This document shows, piece after piece, positions 49,596 through 58,209 of a stretch of 64,000 nt of DNA. The translations under genes and the position numbers were made by a program. The DNA is from Clostridiales bacterium (lineage in GTDB: Bacteria > Bacillota > Clostridia > Christensenellales > Aristaeellaceae), in assembly GCA_012517815.1 (NCBI GenBank), contig JAAYUF010000013.1, positions 81,411 to 145,410 of the forward strand. Direction: 5' to 3'. Below the pieces are notes generated by a model, which was not told where the DNA came from, did no database searches, and worked only from the letters and a program-made list of their open reading frames with translations. Position 1 is the first letter of the stretch, and every line of letters begins with the position of its first letter.

Positions 49596-50294
49596 TCAGC
49601 CGAACAGGCTGACGATGGGGTAATAGAGGAACGGAACGAAGATCGCGGGCAGCAGATCGGCGACCTTGATCTCCGACTTGAGCAGCATGTTCAGCCCGAT
49701 GCCGATAATCAGGAGTCCGCCCACCGCGCTCATCTCCTGCACGACCGTGTCGCTGAGGAGCGGGGCGATCACGTTGCCCAGCAGCGCGATGGCGCCCTGG
49801 TAGAGCAGCACCGGCACGGCCGAAAGCATCACGCCCGGGCCCAGCGCGCCCGCGAACACAACCGAGGCCACGCCGTCCAGCGCGGATTTGGCGATCAGCG
49901 TGCTGTGATCCCCGCGGATGCCGCTGTCCAGCGCGCCGACCACGGCCATGGCGCCAACGCAGAACACGAGGCTCGCCGTCACGAAGGCCTGCGCGAAGGT
50001 ACTGCCGCCCTGGTCGGACGCCCGCACCAGTTTCCGCTGGGCGTATTCGCCCAACGCGTTCAGCCTCCGGTTGATTCCCAGCAGCGAACCCGCCACGCCG
50101 CCCACCACCACCGAGAGGATCATCAGCAGGATGTTGCCTGTCTTCAGCGCGCCGGTGAGGCCGATCAGGGCCACGCAGAGGCCCAGCCCCTGCATCACCA
50201 CATCGGCGATATGCTGGCGAAAGCTGCGCTTGAGCAGCAGGCCCAGCGCGGAACCCACCACGATGGCCGCCACGTTAATCAGGGTACCGATCAC
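49596..50294 (-). CDS. DUF554 family membrane protein
   Basis: This 232-residue protein matches DUF554 (YdfK-like): GTLINVAAIVVGSALGLLLKR at the start, FCVGAMAVVGALDSGIRGDHSTLIAKSALDG in the middle and GGLLIIGIGLNML near the end. It has about six to seven membrane segments; the family has no firmly known role. Start: GTG at 50294, 8 nt after GGGAG; an upstream GTG lacks a ribosome site. It lies downstream of rpmA on the same strand. Confidence 0.9.
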   Translation of the reverse strand: MIGTLINVAAIVVGSALGLLLKRSFRQHIADVVMQGLGLCVALIGLTGALKTGNILLMILSVVVGGVAGSLLGINRRLNALGEYAQRKLVRASDQGGSTFAQAFVTASLVFCVGAMAVVGALDSGIRGDHSTLIAKSALDGVASVVFAGALGPGVMLSAVPVLLYQGAIALLGNVIAPLLSDTVVQEMSAVGGLLIIGIGLNMLLKSEIKVADLLPAIFVPFLYYPIVSLFG

Positions 50295-50408
50295 GCGAAC
50301 CACTCCCTTTTTCCGCACCGCCTGAGGACGCCCCCGCGGCGTCCCGGCATATAAGGAAGGAGCGCAGGCCGTAGCCCACGCTCCCGCAGCACCGCCTGGA
50401 GGCGGTGC

Positions 50409-50699
50409 TTACTGCGCGTTCTCCACCGGATAAACGCTGACTCTCTTCTTATCGCGGCCCATGCGCTCGAAGCGGACGATACCGCTGGCAAGCGCGAAGA
50501 GGGTATCGTCCTTGCCGATGCCCACGTTGGTGCCGGGATGGATGTGGGTGCCGCGCTGACGGACGATGATGTTGCCCGCCAGGGAATATTGCCCGTCGGC
50601 CCGCTTGACGCCCAGCCGCTTGCTTTCGCTGTCGCGGCCGTTGCGGGTCGAGCCAACGCCCTTCTTATGGGCGAAGAACTGCAGATTCAGCTTGATCAT
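50409..50699 (-). CDS. rpmA: Ribosomal protein L27 with cleaved N-terminal extension
   Basis: This 96-residue protein starts MIKLNLQFF, an extension removed by Prp before AHKKGVGS so that the mature N-terminus can reach the peptidyl transferase centre. The rest ([31 protein letters not shown]) is standard L27. The ATG lies inside prp, 8 nt after GGGAGG, overlapping it by 35 nt. Confidence 0.98.
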   Translation of the reverse strand: MIKLNLQFFAHKKGVGSTRNGRDSESKRLGVKRADGQYSLAGNIIVRQRGTHIHPGTNVGIGKDDTLFALASGIVRFERMGRDKKRVSVYPVENAQ

Positions 50700-51039
50700 G
50701 GTTGGTTCCTCCCATCAAAATGTTGAGCTTTACCATTTTCGGATACTCATGGGAGATATCCGTCAGTCCCAGCAGCGTTGTACGGAGGATGGTCTGCGCG
50801 TCCCGCTGCGCCTGCCCTTCCGCTTGCGGAAGGCGGATGTCGATGCGCGCTAGCGCCTCGTCCACGGTCAGCTCGGGCGTGACGCCCGCCACGCTTTCCA
50901 GCGCGTTTGCGCAGGTTTCCATCAGGATGCTGACCGCCGCGCACACGATATTCGTGCCGGCCGATCGCCCGCCCGCGTGGCCGACGCTCTCCAGCCTTGT
51001 GATGCGGTCTCCCTCGTACTCAACGGTTACGCGTGTCAT
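50665..51039 (-). CDS. prp: Ribosomal-processing cysteine protease Prp
   Basis: This 124-residue protease removes the L27 extension. The catalytic pair is His21 and Cys33 in [19 protein letters not shown], the family signature. The C-terminus overlaps rpmA by 35 nt, and the start overlaps the rplU stop by one base (TGATG). The order rplU-prp-rpmA is conserved in Firmicutes. Confidence 0.96.
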   Translation of the reverse strand: MTRVTVEYEGDRITRLESVGHAGGRSAGTNIVCAAVSILMETCANALESVAGVTPELTVDEALARIDIRLPQAEGQAQRDAQTILRTTLLGLTDISHEYPKMVKLNILMGGTNHDQAESAVLRP

Positions 51040-51344
51040 CAGCCGACCGCGGTGATCTCCACCTTGGTGTAATGCTGGCGATGACCGGCGCGGCGGTGAT
51101 AGTTCTTCTTGCTCTTGTACTTGTAGATGACGATCTTCTCACCCTTGACCTGGCCTACGATCCGGCCTTCCACCTTCGCGCCCTGCACGGTCGGGGTGCC
51201 GATCTTCACGCCTTCGTCGGAGCCGAGCATGAGCACGTCGAACGTGACGGTGCTGTCGGCGTCCTGGTCGAGTTTTTCCACATAGATGGTATCGCCCTTG
51301 GTTACGCGGTATTGCTTGCCACCGGATACGATCACTGCGTACAT
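51039..51344 (-). CDS. rplU: Ribosomal protein L21
   Basis: This 101-residue 23S rRNA-binding protein starts MYAVIVSGGKQYRVTKGD and carries KVEGRIVGQVKGEKIVIYKYKSKKNYHRRAGHRQ, the family signature. It is the first gene of the operon, 9 nt after GGGAGG, and is preceded by an L21 leader. Confidence 0.98.
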   Translation of the reverse strand: MYAVIVSGGKQYRVTKGDTIYVEKLDQDADSTVTFDVLMLGSDEGVKIGTPTVQGAKVEGRIVGQVKGEKIVIYKYKSKKNYHRRAGHRQHYTKVEITAVG

Positions 51345-51377
51345 GGCAAAGCACCTCCCAATCCATACTCGCCAAGC

Positions 51378-51429
51378 GTAAGGCGACGTCCCGTGAAGGG
51401 CGTGCTTAAACCCCGCTTGTGCGGCTTAC
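51378..51429 (-). promoter_or_regulatory. L21 leader RNA element
   Basis: On the minus strand GTAAG and CTTAC close a multi-loop. Inside, CCGC-ACAA-GCGG and CCC-TTCAC-GGG form two hairpins. Position and the GCACGCCCTTCACGGGACG core fit the Firmicutes L21 leader thought to mediate ribosomal autoregulation. Confidence 0.7.
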
Positions 51430-51435
51430 CGAAAC

Positions 51436-51464
51436 AGACTATCATATATCGGCTCCGATGTCAA
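51436..51464 (-). promoter_or_regulatory. Promoter of rplU-prp-rpmA
   Basis: On the minus strand a perfect TTGACA (51459-51464) and TAGTCT (51436-51441) are separated by 17 bp, just upstream of the L21 leader. Confidence 0.7.
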
Positions 51465-51566
51465 CAGATTTCCAAGGCGGCGGCGCCCTTGGGAGGGGCG
51501 CAGGACCCAGCCGAAGCGCCTTTGGGGCGGGCTCGCCTGCGGCTGCCGGGCGCGCGGATAAATTTC

Positions 51567-51595
51567 TTTACAATTGCGATGGAAAACGGTAAAAT
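51567..51595 (+). promoter_or_regulatory. Promoter of the lipid-kinase gene
   Basis: TTTACA (51567-51572) and TAAAAT (51590-51595) are separated by 17 bp. Confidence 0.7.
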
Positions 51596-51625
51596 GTCGT
51601 CAACTCAGACAGGAAGGTGCAACCC

Positions 51626-52519
51626 ATGATCGCTGTGATCGTCAACCCCATCGCGGGTTCGGGCTTTGCGTTAACGGTGGGCCGCAAAGTGGACGCGATT
51701 CTGACCGAACGGGGAATTCCACATCAGATGCTTATGACCGAGCGCATCGGCCACGCGACGGAACTGGCGCGGGAAGCCGCCCGTCAGGGCGTGGAAACCG
51801 TGCTCTCCGTAGGCGGGGACGGTACGCTCAACGAAACGGCCGCGGGCCTGGTGGGCACGGGGAGCGCGCTGGGCGTGATCCCCGCCGGCACCGGCAACGA
51901 TTTTACCAAGGTGATCGGCACGCCGCGCAAGTGGGACGAAGCGCTGGAGTACGTGCTTACGCACCCCGCGCATCCGCTGGATACCGGGGTGATCAACGAT
52001 TCGTTTTTCATCAACGTGTGCGGCGCGGGGTTCGACGTGATGGTGCTGGACTACGCGCTCAAGGCGAAAAAGCATGCGCGGGGCATCTGGCCGTACCTGT
52101 ACGGGGTGCTCGCGGCCATCCGCGCGTTCAAGCCGTTTGAGATGCTGGTGGAAATCTGCGACGAGCTCAAGCTGAAGGGTCACTACATGATCTGCTCCAT
52201 CGCCAACGGCAGCTATATCGGCGGGGGCATCCCCATCATGCCGCTGGCGCGGGTGGACGACGGCCTGCTGGATGTGATGGTGGTGGACAGCGTGCCTTCC
52301 TGGCGCATCCCGTTCTACCTGCCGGCCCTCCTGGGCGGGAAGCTGCTCAAGACCCGGATCGCCCACCATTACCGCACGACGCGCTGCGCGCTGTCCTCCA
52401 AGGGGATGCGGCTGAACATCGACGGCGAGATCGTCCCGATGGAAAGCGCCCGGTTTGAATGCAGGCCCGCTTCGCTGCTGGCCCACTGGGATGATGGGGT
52501 GGCGGCGACCGGCCGGTAA
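51626..52519 (+). CDS. Diacylglycerol kinase-like lipid kinase (YegS/DgkB family)
   Basis: This 297-residue protein has the DAGK catalytic core: IVNPIAGSG near the start, the nucleotide-binding GGDGTLNE, and GTGNDF. The C-terminal domain has LNIDGEIVPMES. Soluble enzymes of this family phosphorylate diacylglycerol or other lipids. Start: ATG at 51626, 8 nt after AGGAAGG; the GTG at 51617 overlaps that site. It has its own promoter and terminator. Confidence 0.92.
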   Translation: MIAVIVNPIAGSGFALTVGRKVDAILTERGIPHQMLMTERIGHATELAREAARQGVETVLSVGGDGTLNETAAGLVGTGSALGVIPAGTGNDFTKVIGTPRKWDEALEYVLTHPAHPLDTGVINDSFFINVCGAGFDVMVLDYALKAKKHARGIWPYLYGVLAAIRAFKPFEMLVEICDELKLKGHYMICSIANGSYIGGGIPIMPLARVDDGLLDVMVVDSVPSWRIPFYLPALLGGKLLKTRIAHHYRTTRCALSSKGMRLNIDGEIVPMESARFECRPASLLAHWDDGVAATGR

Positions 52520-52557
52520 CGCCGACTGAACCGGCGGCGTGTAAAATATCTCTGTGG

Positions 52558-52588
52558 CGGGCCGCGAAACGTTCGGGGCCCGTTTTTT
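52558..52588 (+). terminator. Terminator of the lipid-kinase gene
   Basis: CGGGCC and GGCCCG form a 6-bp stem with an inner CG pair and are followed by TTTTTT. Confidence 0.75.
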
Positions 52589-52604
52589 GACGGACTGTTT
52601 ATGG

Positions 52605-52610
52605 TATACT
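52605..52610 (+). promoter_or_regulatory. Possible -10 box for the secreted protein gene
   Basis: TATACT lies 20 bases before the ATG at 52630. TTGACG is only 12 bp upstream, too close, so the -35 is uncertain. Confidence 0.35.
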
Positions 52611-52629
52611 GAATGCGGAGGTGAACGGC

Positions 52630-53661
52630 ATGGGGCTTGGCGTGCGGCGATGGGCGTGCCTTGTGCTGGCGGCGGCGCTGTGCGGTTCGGCCGCCGCGGC
52701 GGAGGAGGACGGGGAGGTCTCCCTGCCGGACACGGGCGGCACGCCCGCCGTGTACGTCACCGCGCCGGGCGGCTCCGTGAGCTACGACAACGCCACCAGC
52801 CTGACCGTCCGGGCCGAGGGCCGCAACGTGAAGCGGTTTGCCCTGGAACTGCGGCTGGAAGGGCAGACGCTTACCGCCCAGGCCGAGGGGGCCAACGTGG
52901 AGTACACGTTTACCCTGGACACCCCGCAGACGCAAGGGGCGACCCTGACCGTGCGCGGGTACGCGGAGAACCGCGTCGCGCCCGAGGTGCCCTACGCGGA
53001 GCAGACCGTGCAGGTGCTCTCCCCCAAGGCGGAGCTGATCGAGAAAATGATCGCGCTGGCGTACGCCAACTCCACCGACAGCCGCTACAAGTTCGCCCCC
53101 GCGGAAACGGATTACGACATCGGCGTGTGCAAAAACTTCGTGATGCGCCTGTTTGATACCTACAGCGATGGGTACCGGATGCTCGCCTACCCGGAGCTCG
53201 CGCTGCACATGCCCAAGAACAACAGCAAGAAAGCCTGCGCGCCCTACGACTACGGCATCGAGTGGCGGCCGGAAACCGCCGCGGACGGCAGCCCGTTTGA
53301 AATCGTCGCGCAGTTTAAGTACGACGACGCCAAAACGGTGGAGGAAAACGCGGAATTAGCGCGAAATCTACTGGTGCAGATCAAAAAGGGTGATTTTTTC
53401 CAGATCGTGGGCTACTACGGCGGCGGCAACGGCCCGCACAGCATGTTCATCATCCGCGACTACGATCCGGTAACGCAGATGATCCACTGGACGGACAGCA
53501 ACATGCGGGGCACGCGCGTGAACGGCGCGCGGTGGGGATACCTGCAGTACGACGCCGACGCGGATGTCACGTGGTGGGTGAACGTTTTCAACATGAAAAA
53601 ACGCGGGGCGACCCTGTACCGCCTGCGCGACGACCTCTATCAATACGGAGAAACGGAGTGA
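52630..53661 (+). CDS. Secreted protein with a candidate NlpC/P60- or CHAP-like cysteine domain
   Basis: This 343-residue protein has a Sec signal (about residues 1-23, AAAA then AEEDG). Residues about 35-130 look beta-rich and Ig-like. The C-terminal domain has Cys167 in DIGVCKNFVMRLF, His270 in NGPHSMFIIRDYD and Asp289/Asn291 in IHWTDSNMRG. A Cys followed by a His in a strand and then an acidic or amide residue is the layout of NlpC/P60 and CHAP amidases, but I could not assign a family with confidence. It may act on the cell wall. Start: ATG at 52630, 8 nt after GGAGG. The coiled-coil gene follows 5 nt later. Confidence 0.65.
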   Translation: MGLGVRRWACLVLAAALCGSAAAAEEDGEVSLPDTGGTPAVYVTAPGGSVSYDNATSLTVRAEGRNVKRFALELRLEGQTLTAQAEGANVEYTFTLDTPQTQGATLTVRGYAENRVAPEVPYAEQTVQVLSPKAELIEKMIALAYANSTDSRYKFAPAETDYDIGVCKNFVMRLFDTYSDGYRMLAYPELALHMPKNNSKKACAPYDYGIEWRPETAADGSPFEIVAQFKYDDAKTVEENAELARNLLVQIKKGDFFQIVGYYGGGNGPHSMFIIRDYDPVTQMIHWTDSNMRGTRVNGARWGYLQYDADADVTWWVNVFNMKKRGATLYRLRDDLYQYGETE

Positions 53662-53666
53662 CGTTC

Positions 53667-54224
53667 ATGTCCAAGCGGAGTTTTTCCAGCCGAGTCAAGA
53701 TCACGTTCCTCAAAGGGATGGAAGCGCTGGGCACGTCCGCTTCCAACCTGGCCAGCAACGCCAAGCTCAGGGTGATCGAGATCAACCTGCAAAACCGCCG
53801 TCGGGAAATTCTGACGGACTTCAGCCTGCAGGCGTTCGAGCTGTGGCAAAAGGGCGTGCAGCTGCCGGGCACGCTTTCCGAGATGCTCAAGGAGCTCAGC
53901 GACATTGAGGAACGCCTGACCGTGCTGCGCGCGCAGAAATACGCGAAGGTTGCCGCCGACGGAACCGCCGGCAAGGGGCAGGGCGCCAAGAGCGCGCCGG
54001 CTGCGCCGCCCGTGCCGGTGGAATGCTCCCTGCAGGACGACAAGGGTACCGAGGAACCGGCAACCTGTGCGGTGGAAGGCGCGGAGAGCGCCGACGCGGC
54101 CGCCGGGGCCAACGCCGGCGAAGGCGCCCAGCCGGAGGGGGAGGAAGCGCCCGCCGAGGATGCTGGCCAGCCGGAAACGGATTCCGTCGGGACGGAGGAC
54201 GCTTCCGCGGAGCGGCCGGAGTAA
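53667..54224 (+). CDS. Small coiled-coil protein with acidic low-complexity tail
   Basis: This 185-residue protein has an N-terminal half (1-100) of amphipathic helices, including NLASNAKLRVIEINLQNRRR and LSEMLKELSDIEERLTVLRA, likely a coiled coil. The second half is rich in Ala, Glu, Pro and Gly. No signal or membrane segment is seen, so it is probably cytoplasmic. Start: ATG at 53667, 5 nt after the previous stop, so it is probably co-transcribed. I do not recognise the family; the N-terminal helix pattern resembles that before zinc-ribbon domains, but no ribbon is present. Confidence 0.7.
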   Translation: MSKRSFSSRVKITFLKGMEALGTSASNLASNAKLRVIEINLQNRRREILTDFSLQAFELWQKGVQLPGTLSEMLKELSDIEERLTVLRAQKYAKVAADGTAGKGQGAKSAPAAPPVPVECSLQDDKGTEEPATCAVEGAESADAAAGANAGEGAQPEGEEAPAEDAGQPETDSVGTEDASAERPE

Positions 54225-54542
54225 CCGGCGAACAGACGGCAGACTGCCGGATGAGGGCTGATGGCCAACCCGGCATCGGAACCCGCGAGCGGACGCGCAC
54301 AGCCATCCGTACGCGGGTTTTCTGCGGCCCTGCGCAGGCGAACGGGCGCGCAGGCCCGGCGCGCGGGGCCGACAGGCGAAGGCCGGAAAGCGGTTTCCGG
54401 TACCGGGCGGCCGGTGCCCGGGCGCCGCAGGGCATGCGTCCCAAGCCCGACGGCGACCGGCGACGGCCTTTCCGGCGAGGGACGCCCACCCCGGCCGGGC
54501 CGGAACGGGAAACGATCGTGCAGGATACGGGGGGAAGCAACC
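54225..54542. other. GC-rich spacer without a recognised feature
   Basis: No promoter, terminator or gene was convincing between the coiled-coil gene and the metallo-hydrolase gene. Confidence 0.4.
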
Positions 54543-55421
54543 ATGTATGAGCTGGTACAGGTAGGCGCGCAGAGCTACTACATCGAAAGTCCGGCCAAAA
54601 TCGGCGTATACGACGCGGGCGGCGGCCGCGTGTACCTGATTGACAGCGGCAACGACAAGGACGCCGGCCGAAAGGTACGCCAGGTGCTGGACCGTCAGGG
54701 CTGGACGCTGGCGGGCATCCTGAACACCCATTCCAACGCCGACCACATCGGCGGCAACCGGTACTGGCAGGGGCAGACGGGCTGCAAGGTATTTGCCAAC
54801 GGCGCCGAGGGGGCCTTTACGCGGTATCCGCTGCTGGAGCCCGCGTTTCTCTACGGCGGGTATCCGTGCGCCGATCTGCGCCATAAATTTCTGCTCGCGC
54901 AGGACAGCGAACCCACGGAGATCACGGACCCGGCGTTTCCCGCCGAGGTTGGGGTGATTCCGCTGCCGGGCCACTTTTTGGACATGGTGGGCTACCGCAC
55001 GCCGGACGATACGGTGTTTCTGGCGGATTGCCTGAGCAGCGAAGCGACGCTGGAGAAGTACGGCATCCCGTTCATCTTCGACGTGGAGCGGTATCTGGCG
55101 ACGCTGGACGCCGTGACGCAGATGCGCGCCGCGATGTTCGTGCCCGCCCACGCCCCCGCGTCTACGGATGTGGCGGCGCTGGCGCGTTATAACCGCGACA
55201 AGGTGCTGGCCGCCGCCGAGCGTCTGCTGATGGTGTGCCGCGAACCCATTACCTTTGAGAACGCGCTGGCGGAGATGTTTTCGGCTTACGGGCTGACCAT
55301 GAATTTCGAGCAGTATGTGCTGGTGGGGAGCACCGTCCGCTCCTTCCTCTCCTGGCTTAAGGATGCGGGGCGCGCGCGCGTGACCTTCGCGGATAACCGG
55401 CTGTGGTGGCAGGCCGTTTAG
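54543..55421 (+). CDS. Metallo-beta-lactamase-fold hydrolase
   Basis: This 292-residue protein has the metal-binding motif NTHSNADHIGG at about residues 59-69, then PLPGHFLDMVGY (a His ligand), FLADCL (bridging Asp) and VPAHAP (last His). It is of the soluble glyoxalase-II-like or UlaG-unlike MBL class with unknown substrate. The first motif has Asn in place of the second position His of a classic HxHxDH. Start: ATG at 54543, after GGGGGGAAG. Confidence 0.87.
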   Translation: MYELVQVGAQSYYIESPAKIGVYDAGGGRVYLIDSGNDKDAGRKVRQVLDRQGWTLAGILNTHSNADHIGGNRYWQGQTGCKVFANGAEGAFTRYPLLEPAFLYGGYPCADLRHKFLLAQDSEPTEITDPAFPAEVGVIPLPGHFLDMVGYRTPDDTVFLADCLSSEATLEKYGIPFIFDVERYLATLDAVTQMRAAMFVPAHAPASTDVAALARYNRDKVLAAAERLLMVCREPITFENALAEMFSAYGLTMNFEQYVLVGSTVRSFLSWLKDAGRARVTFADNRLWWQAV

Positions 55422-55756
55422 CGCCCCGGCAGGCGTAGGGGATCACGGTCCGGCGAGCGCCGCCGACGGGAGAACGGCAAGGGAACAGGCGGCCCAACCG
55501 CGGCCAAGGATACGTATACGACCATACTGCGCCAAACCGGGCCGGCGGGCGCAAACGGGCACAGGGAACCATCCTGCCGGAGCGACGCGGGAAACCCGAT
55601 GCCGGAAAGCCCAACCCGGCGCGTAACCGGGACGCGACAGCCCATGCCAGGCAAGAGAGAGGCGTGCAGCCCTTCGGAAGATACCCTCGGCGAGCGGCGC
55701 GCAGTCCGCCCAACCGCCGGCACGGCGAGGGCGGCAAACGACCGCGCGCGTTGGCG
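55422..55756. other. GC-rich convergent spacer, left part
   Basis: No gene or RNA was recognised. Confidence 0.4.
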
Positions 55757-55801
55757 CATAGCGTGAGGCGGGGAACAGTCTGTTCCCCGCCTCACGCTAT
55801 G
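55757..55801. terminator. Perfect 21-bp stem-loop between convergent genes
   Basis: Arms 55757-55777 and 55781-55801 are perfect complements around a GTC loop. It lies between the metallo-hydrolase gene and scpB and may block transcripts from both sides, though no T tract follows. It resembles the 22-bp hairpin at 18394 in architecture but not in sequence. Confidence 0.6.
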
Positions 55802-56016
55802 TCTATGACCGGGCAGGTTTCACGCACCGGGCGGGCAAGACAGACGGGCCGAATACGGCATGCCCTCGGCCCGACGGTCTGCCACCCGACACTCCGCGGG
55901 TTTGGCACCTTGCCGGAACGATCTTCCGGTAGCCCGGCACTTCGTCGGCACGACGCCTGAACATCACGGCGCGCCGGATCGGGATGCGCGCGCCTCCGCC
56001 CTCCGCCGTTCCGTTC
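55802..56016. other. GC-rich convergent spacer, right part
   Basis: No gene or RNA was recognised. Confidence 0.4.
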
Positions 56017-56568
56017 TCAGGGCACGAGCGGCGGCTCGGGAGTCGCCTCAACCGCGGAAACGGCGGGCAGCGGAGGCAGCTCGCGCACATCGGTGATGCC
56101 GAAGTGTTCCAGAAATTTGTCCGTCGTGGCATAGAGGATCGGCCGCCCCAGCGCTTCCTTGCGGCCGACCTCCTTGATGAGCCCCTTGTGCAGGAGCGAC
56201 TGTACGGAGTAGTCGCATTTGACCCCCCGCACCAGTTCCACCACGCCTTTGGTGACGGGCTGGCGGTAGGCGATCACGGCGAGGGTTTCCAGCGACGCCT
56301 GCGAAAGGCTCTGCCGCTGGACGGGCTGGAGCATCCGCTCCACGTAAGGCGCGTACTCCGCGCGGGTTTCCAGCTTCAAATGGTCGCCGAAACGCCGGAG
56401 GGCGATGCCGCGGGTGGCGCTTTCGTATTCCTTTTGCAGCGCCTCAACGGCGTGCATGGTTTCCATTTCGCTCAGCCCCAACGCCTGCGACAGATCGGGC
56501 ACGGATACCGCCTCGCCCGAAACAAACAGAATCGCCTCGATGGCATGGGGCGCTTCACTCAGTTCCAA
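56017..56568 (-). CDS. scpB: Segregation and condensation protein B
   Basis: This 183-residue protein has the two winged-helix domains of ScpB: AIEAILFVSGEAVSVPDL at the start and QASLETLAVIAYRQPVTKGVVELVRGV in the second, then GRPILYATTDKFLEHFG. It works with ScpA and SMC in chromosome compaction. The start is a TTG at 56568, 8 nt after AAGGAG, inside the scpA end (14-nt overlap). Confidence 0.96.
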   Translation of the reverse strand: MELSEAPHAIEAILFVSGEAVSVPDLSQALGLSEMETMHAVEALQKEYESATRGIALRRFGDHLKLETRAEYAPYVERMLQPVQRQSLSQASLETLAVIAYRQPVTKGVVELVRGVKCDYSVQSLLHKGLIKEVGRKEALGRPILYATTDKFLEHFGITDVRELPPLPAVSAVEATPEPPLVP

Positions 56569-57292
56569 ACGTCTGTCTCCTTCCCGGATGCAGCAGCATG
56601 CGGCCGAACGTGTCGCTCTGGGTCACGTGCGCCTTGCCGAGCTTGAGCAGTTCCAGCAGGGCGAGAAAGATCGTGACGACCTCCTCGCGGCACGGCGCGT
56701 CCCGAAACAGGCCGTCAAAATCCGTCGAACCGACGCTCAGGCGGCTTTCGATCACTTCCATGCAGCCCTCGACGGTGTAGCAGTCCCGGCGGATATCCTG
56801 AAGGCGATACTCCGTTTCCCGCACGCCCTGCGGTTCGCGCTCGGCGATGCGCCGCAGGGCGCACCACAGCGCCTCCAGCGTGAGGCCGTCGATCTCCAGC
56901 GTGGGCGGCGGCAGGGGGATTTCCTCGGGCAACTTGCCAAAGGCCTGCATGGCGGTCTGCTCATAAGACGCCATGCCCTGCGCGCCTTCCTTGAACTGCT
57001 TGTAGGCGGTCAGCCGCTCGATCAGGGTCTGCTCGGGGTCCTCCTCATCCTCGGGCTTGGGGGGCTTGGGCAGAAGCGCGCGGCTCTTGATTTCCACCAG
57101 AAGGGCGGCCATGGCGATGAACTCGCTGGCCGCCTCCAGGTCGAAATCCGGCGCGTCGCGCACCGCCTGAATGAACTGTTCGGTAATCTCGCTGACGAAG
57201 ATGTCCTTGATGTCGATCTTCGCCTTGCCGATCAGGTGCAACAGGAGATCCAGCGGCCCGTCAAACTGTTTTAACCGGATATGGATCGCCAT
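56555..57292 (-). CDS. scpA: Segregation and condensation protein A
   Basis: This 245-residue kleisin starts with FDGPLDLLLHLIGKAKIDIKDIFVSEIT, the ScpA signature, and ends with EEVVTIFLALLELLKLGKAHVTQSDTFG. It bridges SMC heads. The ATG overlaps the stop of the site-2 protease gene (TAATG), so the two are coupled. Confidence 0.96.
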   Translation of the reverse strand: MAIHIRLKQFDGPLDLLLHLIGKAKIDIKDIFVSEITEQFIQAVRDAPDFDLEAASEFIAMAALLVEIKSRALLPKPPKPEDEEDPEQTLIERLTAYKQFKEGAQGMASYEQTAMQAFGKLPEEIPLPPPTLEIDGLTLEALWCALRRIAEREPQGVRETEYRLQDIRRDCYTVEGCMEVIESRLSVGSTDFDGLFRDAPCREEVVTIFLALLELLKLGKAHVTQSDTFGRMLLHPGRRQTFGTE

Positions 57293-58086
57293 TACGCCGC
57301 CCCCTCAAGCAGCAGGAACAGGTTCAATACGCCGCCCTCGACGGCGTCGGTCAGGAAGGTTAAAACGGAGCTCAGCGCCCCGGAGAACACCAGCAGCAGC
57401 AGTACGATCTGCGCCCCCTGAAAGAACTGACGGTTCATGGTCAGCTTGCCCTTGAGGATCAGGTCGTTGAGCACGTGGAAGCCGTCCAGCGGGGGGATGG
57501 GCAGGAGGTTGAACACGGCGATGGTCAGGTTCATGGAGGAAAACAGCAGCAGGAAGCGCTGCACATGCATCAGCCAGGGCGTTTTAAGCAGGGAGCTGTC
57601 CACCATGCCGTACAGGATGGCGCCAAACGCCTGGCCGTTGGAGGAGAGCAGTTCCTTGGCCCCATAGTACGCGAGGACCTCGCCGTCCCACAGCAGCGGA
57701 TTGATCAGCGTCGCCAGAAACAGCGCCGTGATGAACAGCGTCAGGTTGGTGGTCACGCCCGCGATGGAAACCAGAAAATCGTCCCGGCGGTAATTCCCCT
57801 TGAAGTTGCGGGGATTCACCGGCACGGGCTTGGCCCAGCCGAAGCCCAGCAGCACCAGGCAGAGGGTCCCGATCGGGTCCAGATGCTTGCGGGGGTCCAG
57901 CGTCAGCCGCCCCATCATCTTGGCCGTGGGGTCGCCGCAGCGGTAGGCGACGTACCCGTGCGCGATTTCATGCAGCATCAGGGTAAGCAGGATCGCGACC
58001 GCGTAATAGAGCATAAACACCAGAAACCCGACGGGGTCGGCGGTCAGCCAGTTCCACCAGGCTTGCAGCCGGTTGAGTATATTCAC
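57292..58086 (-). CDS. Site-2 protease family (M50) membrane metallopeptidase
   Basis: This 264-residue membrane protein has the zinc motif HEIAHG within a membrane segment (LTLMLHEIAHGYVAYRCGD) and a downstream NLLPIPPLDGFHVL motif giving the third ligand Asp. It is the short YwhC-type family without a PDZ domain. Start: GTG at 58086, 7 nt after ACGAGG. It leads the scpA-scpB operon, a context common in Firmicutes. Confidence 0.92.
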   Translation of the reverse strand: MNILNRLQAWWNWLTADPVGFLVFMLYYAVAILLTLMLHEIAHGYVAYRCGDPTAKMMGRLTLDPRKHLDPIGTLCLVLLGFGWAKPVPVNPRNFKGNYRRDDFLVSIAGVTTNLTLFITALFLATLINPLLWDGEVLAYYGAKELLSSNGQAFGAILYGMVDSSLLKTPWLMHVQRFLLLFSSMNLTIAVFNLLPIPPLDGFHVLNDLILKGKLTMNRQFFQGAQIVLLLLVFSGALSSVLTFLTDAVEGGVLNLFLLLEGAA

Positions 58087-58136
58087 GGTATAACCTCGTT
58101 TCGTGCAGGGTCGGGGTGGGGAGAGCACCGTTTATC

Positions 58137-58165
58137 ATTATAGCGTGAGCCGGTCGAAATGACAA
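58137..58165 (-). promoter_or_regulatory. Promoter of the M50-scpA-scpB operon
   Basis: On the minus strand TTGTCA (58160-58165) and a perfect TATAAT (58137-58142) are separated by 17 bp. Confidence 0.8.
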
Positions 58166-58209
58166 GCCGCGAGGCTTGCGCCCGACCCTCCGCGCGCGCG
58201 TCTGTCCGC

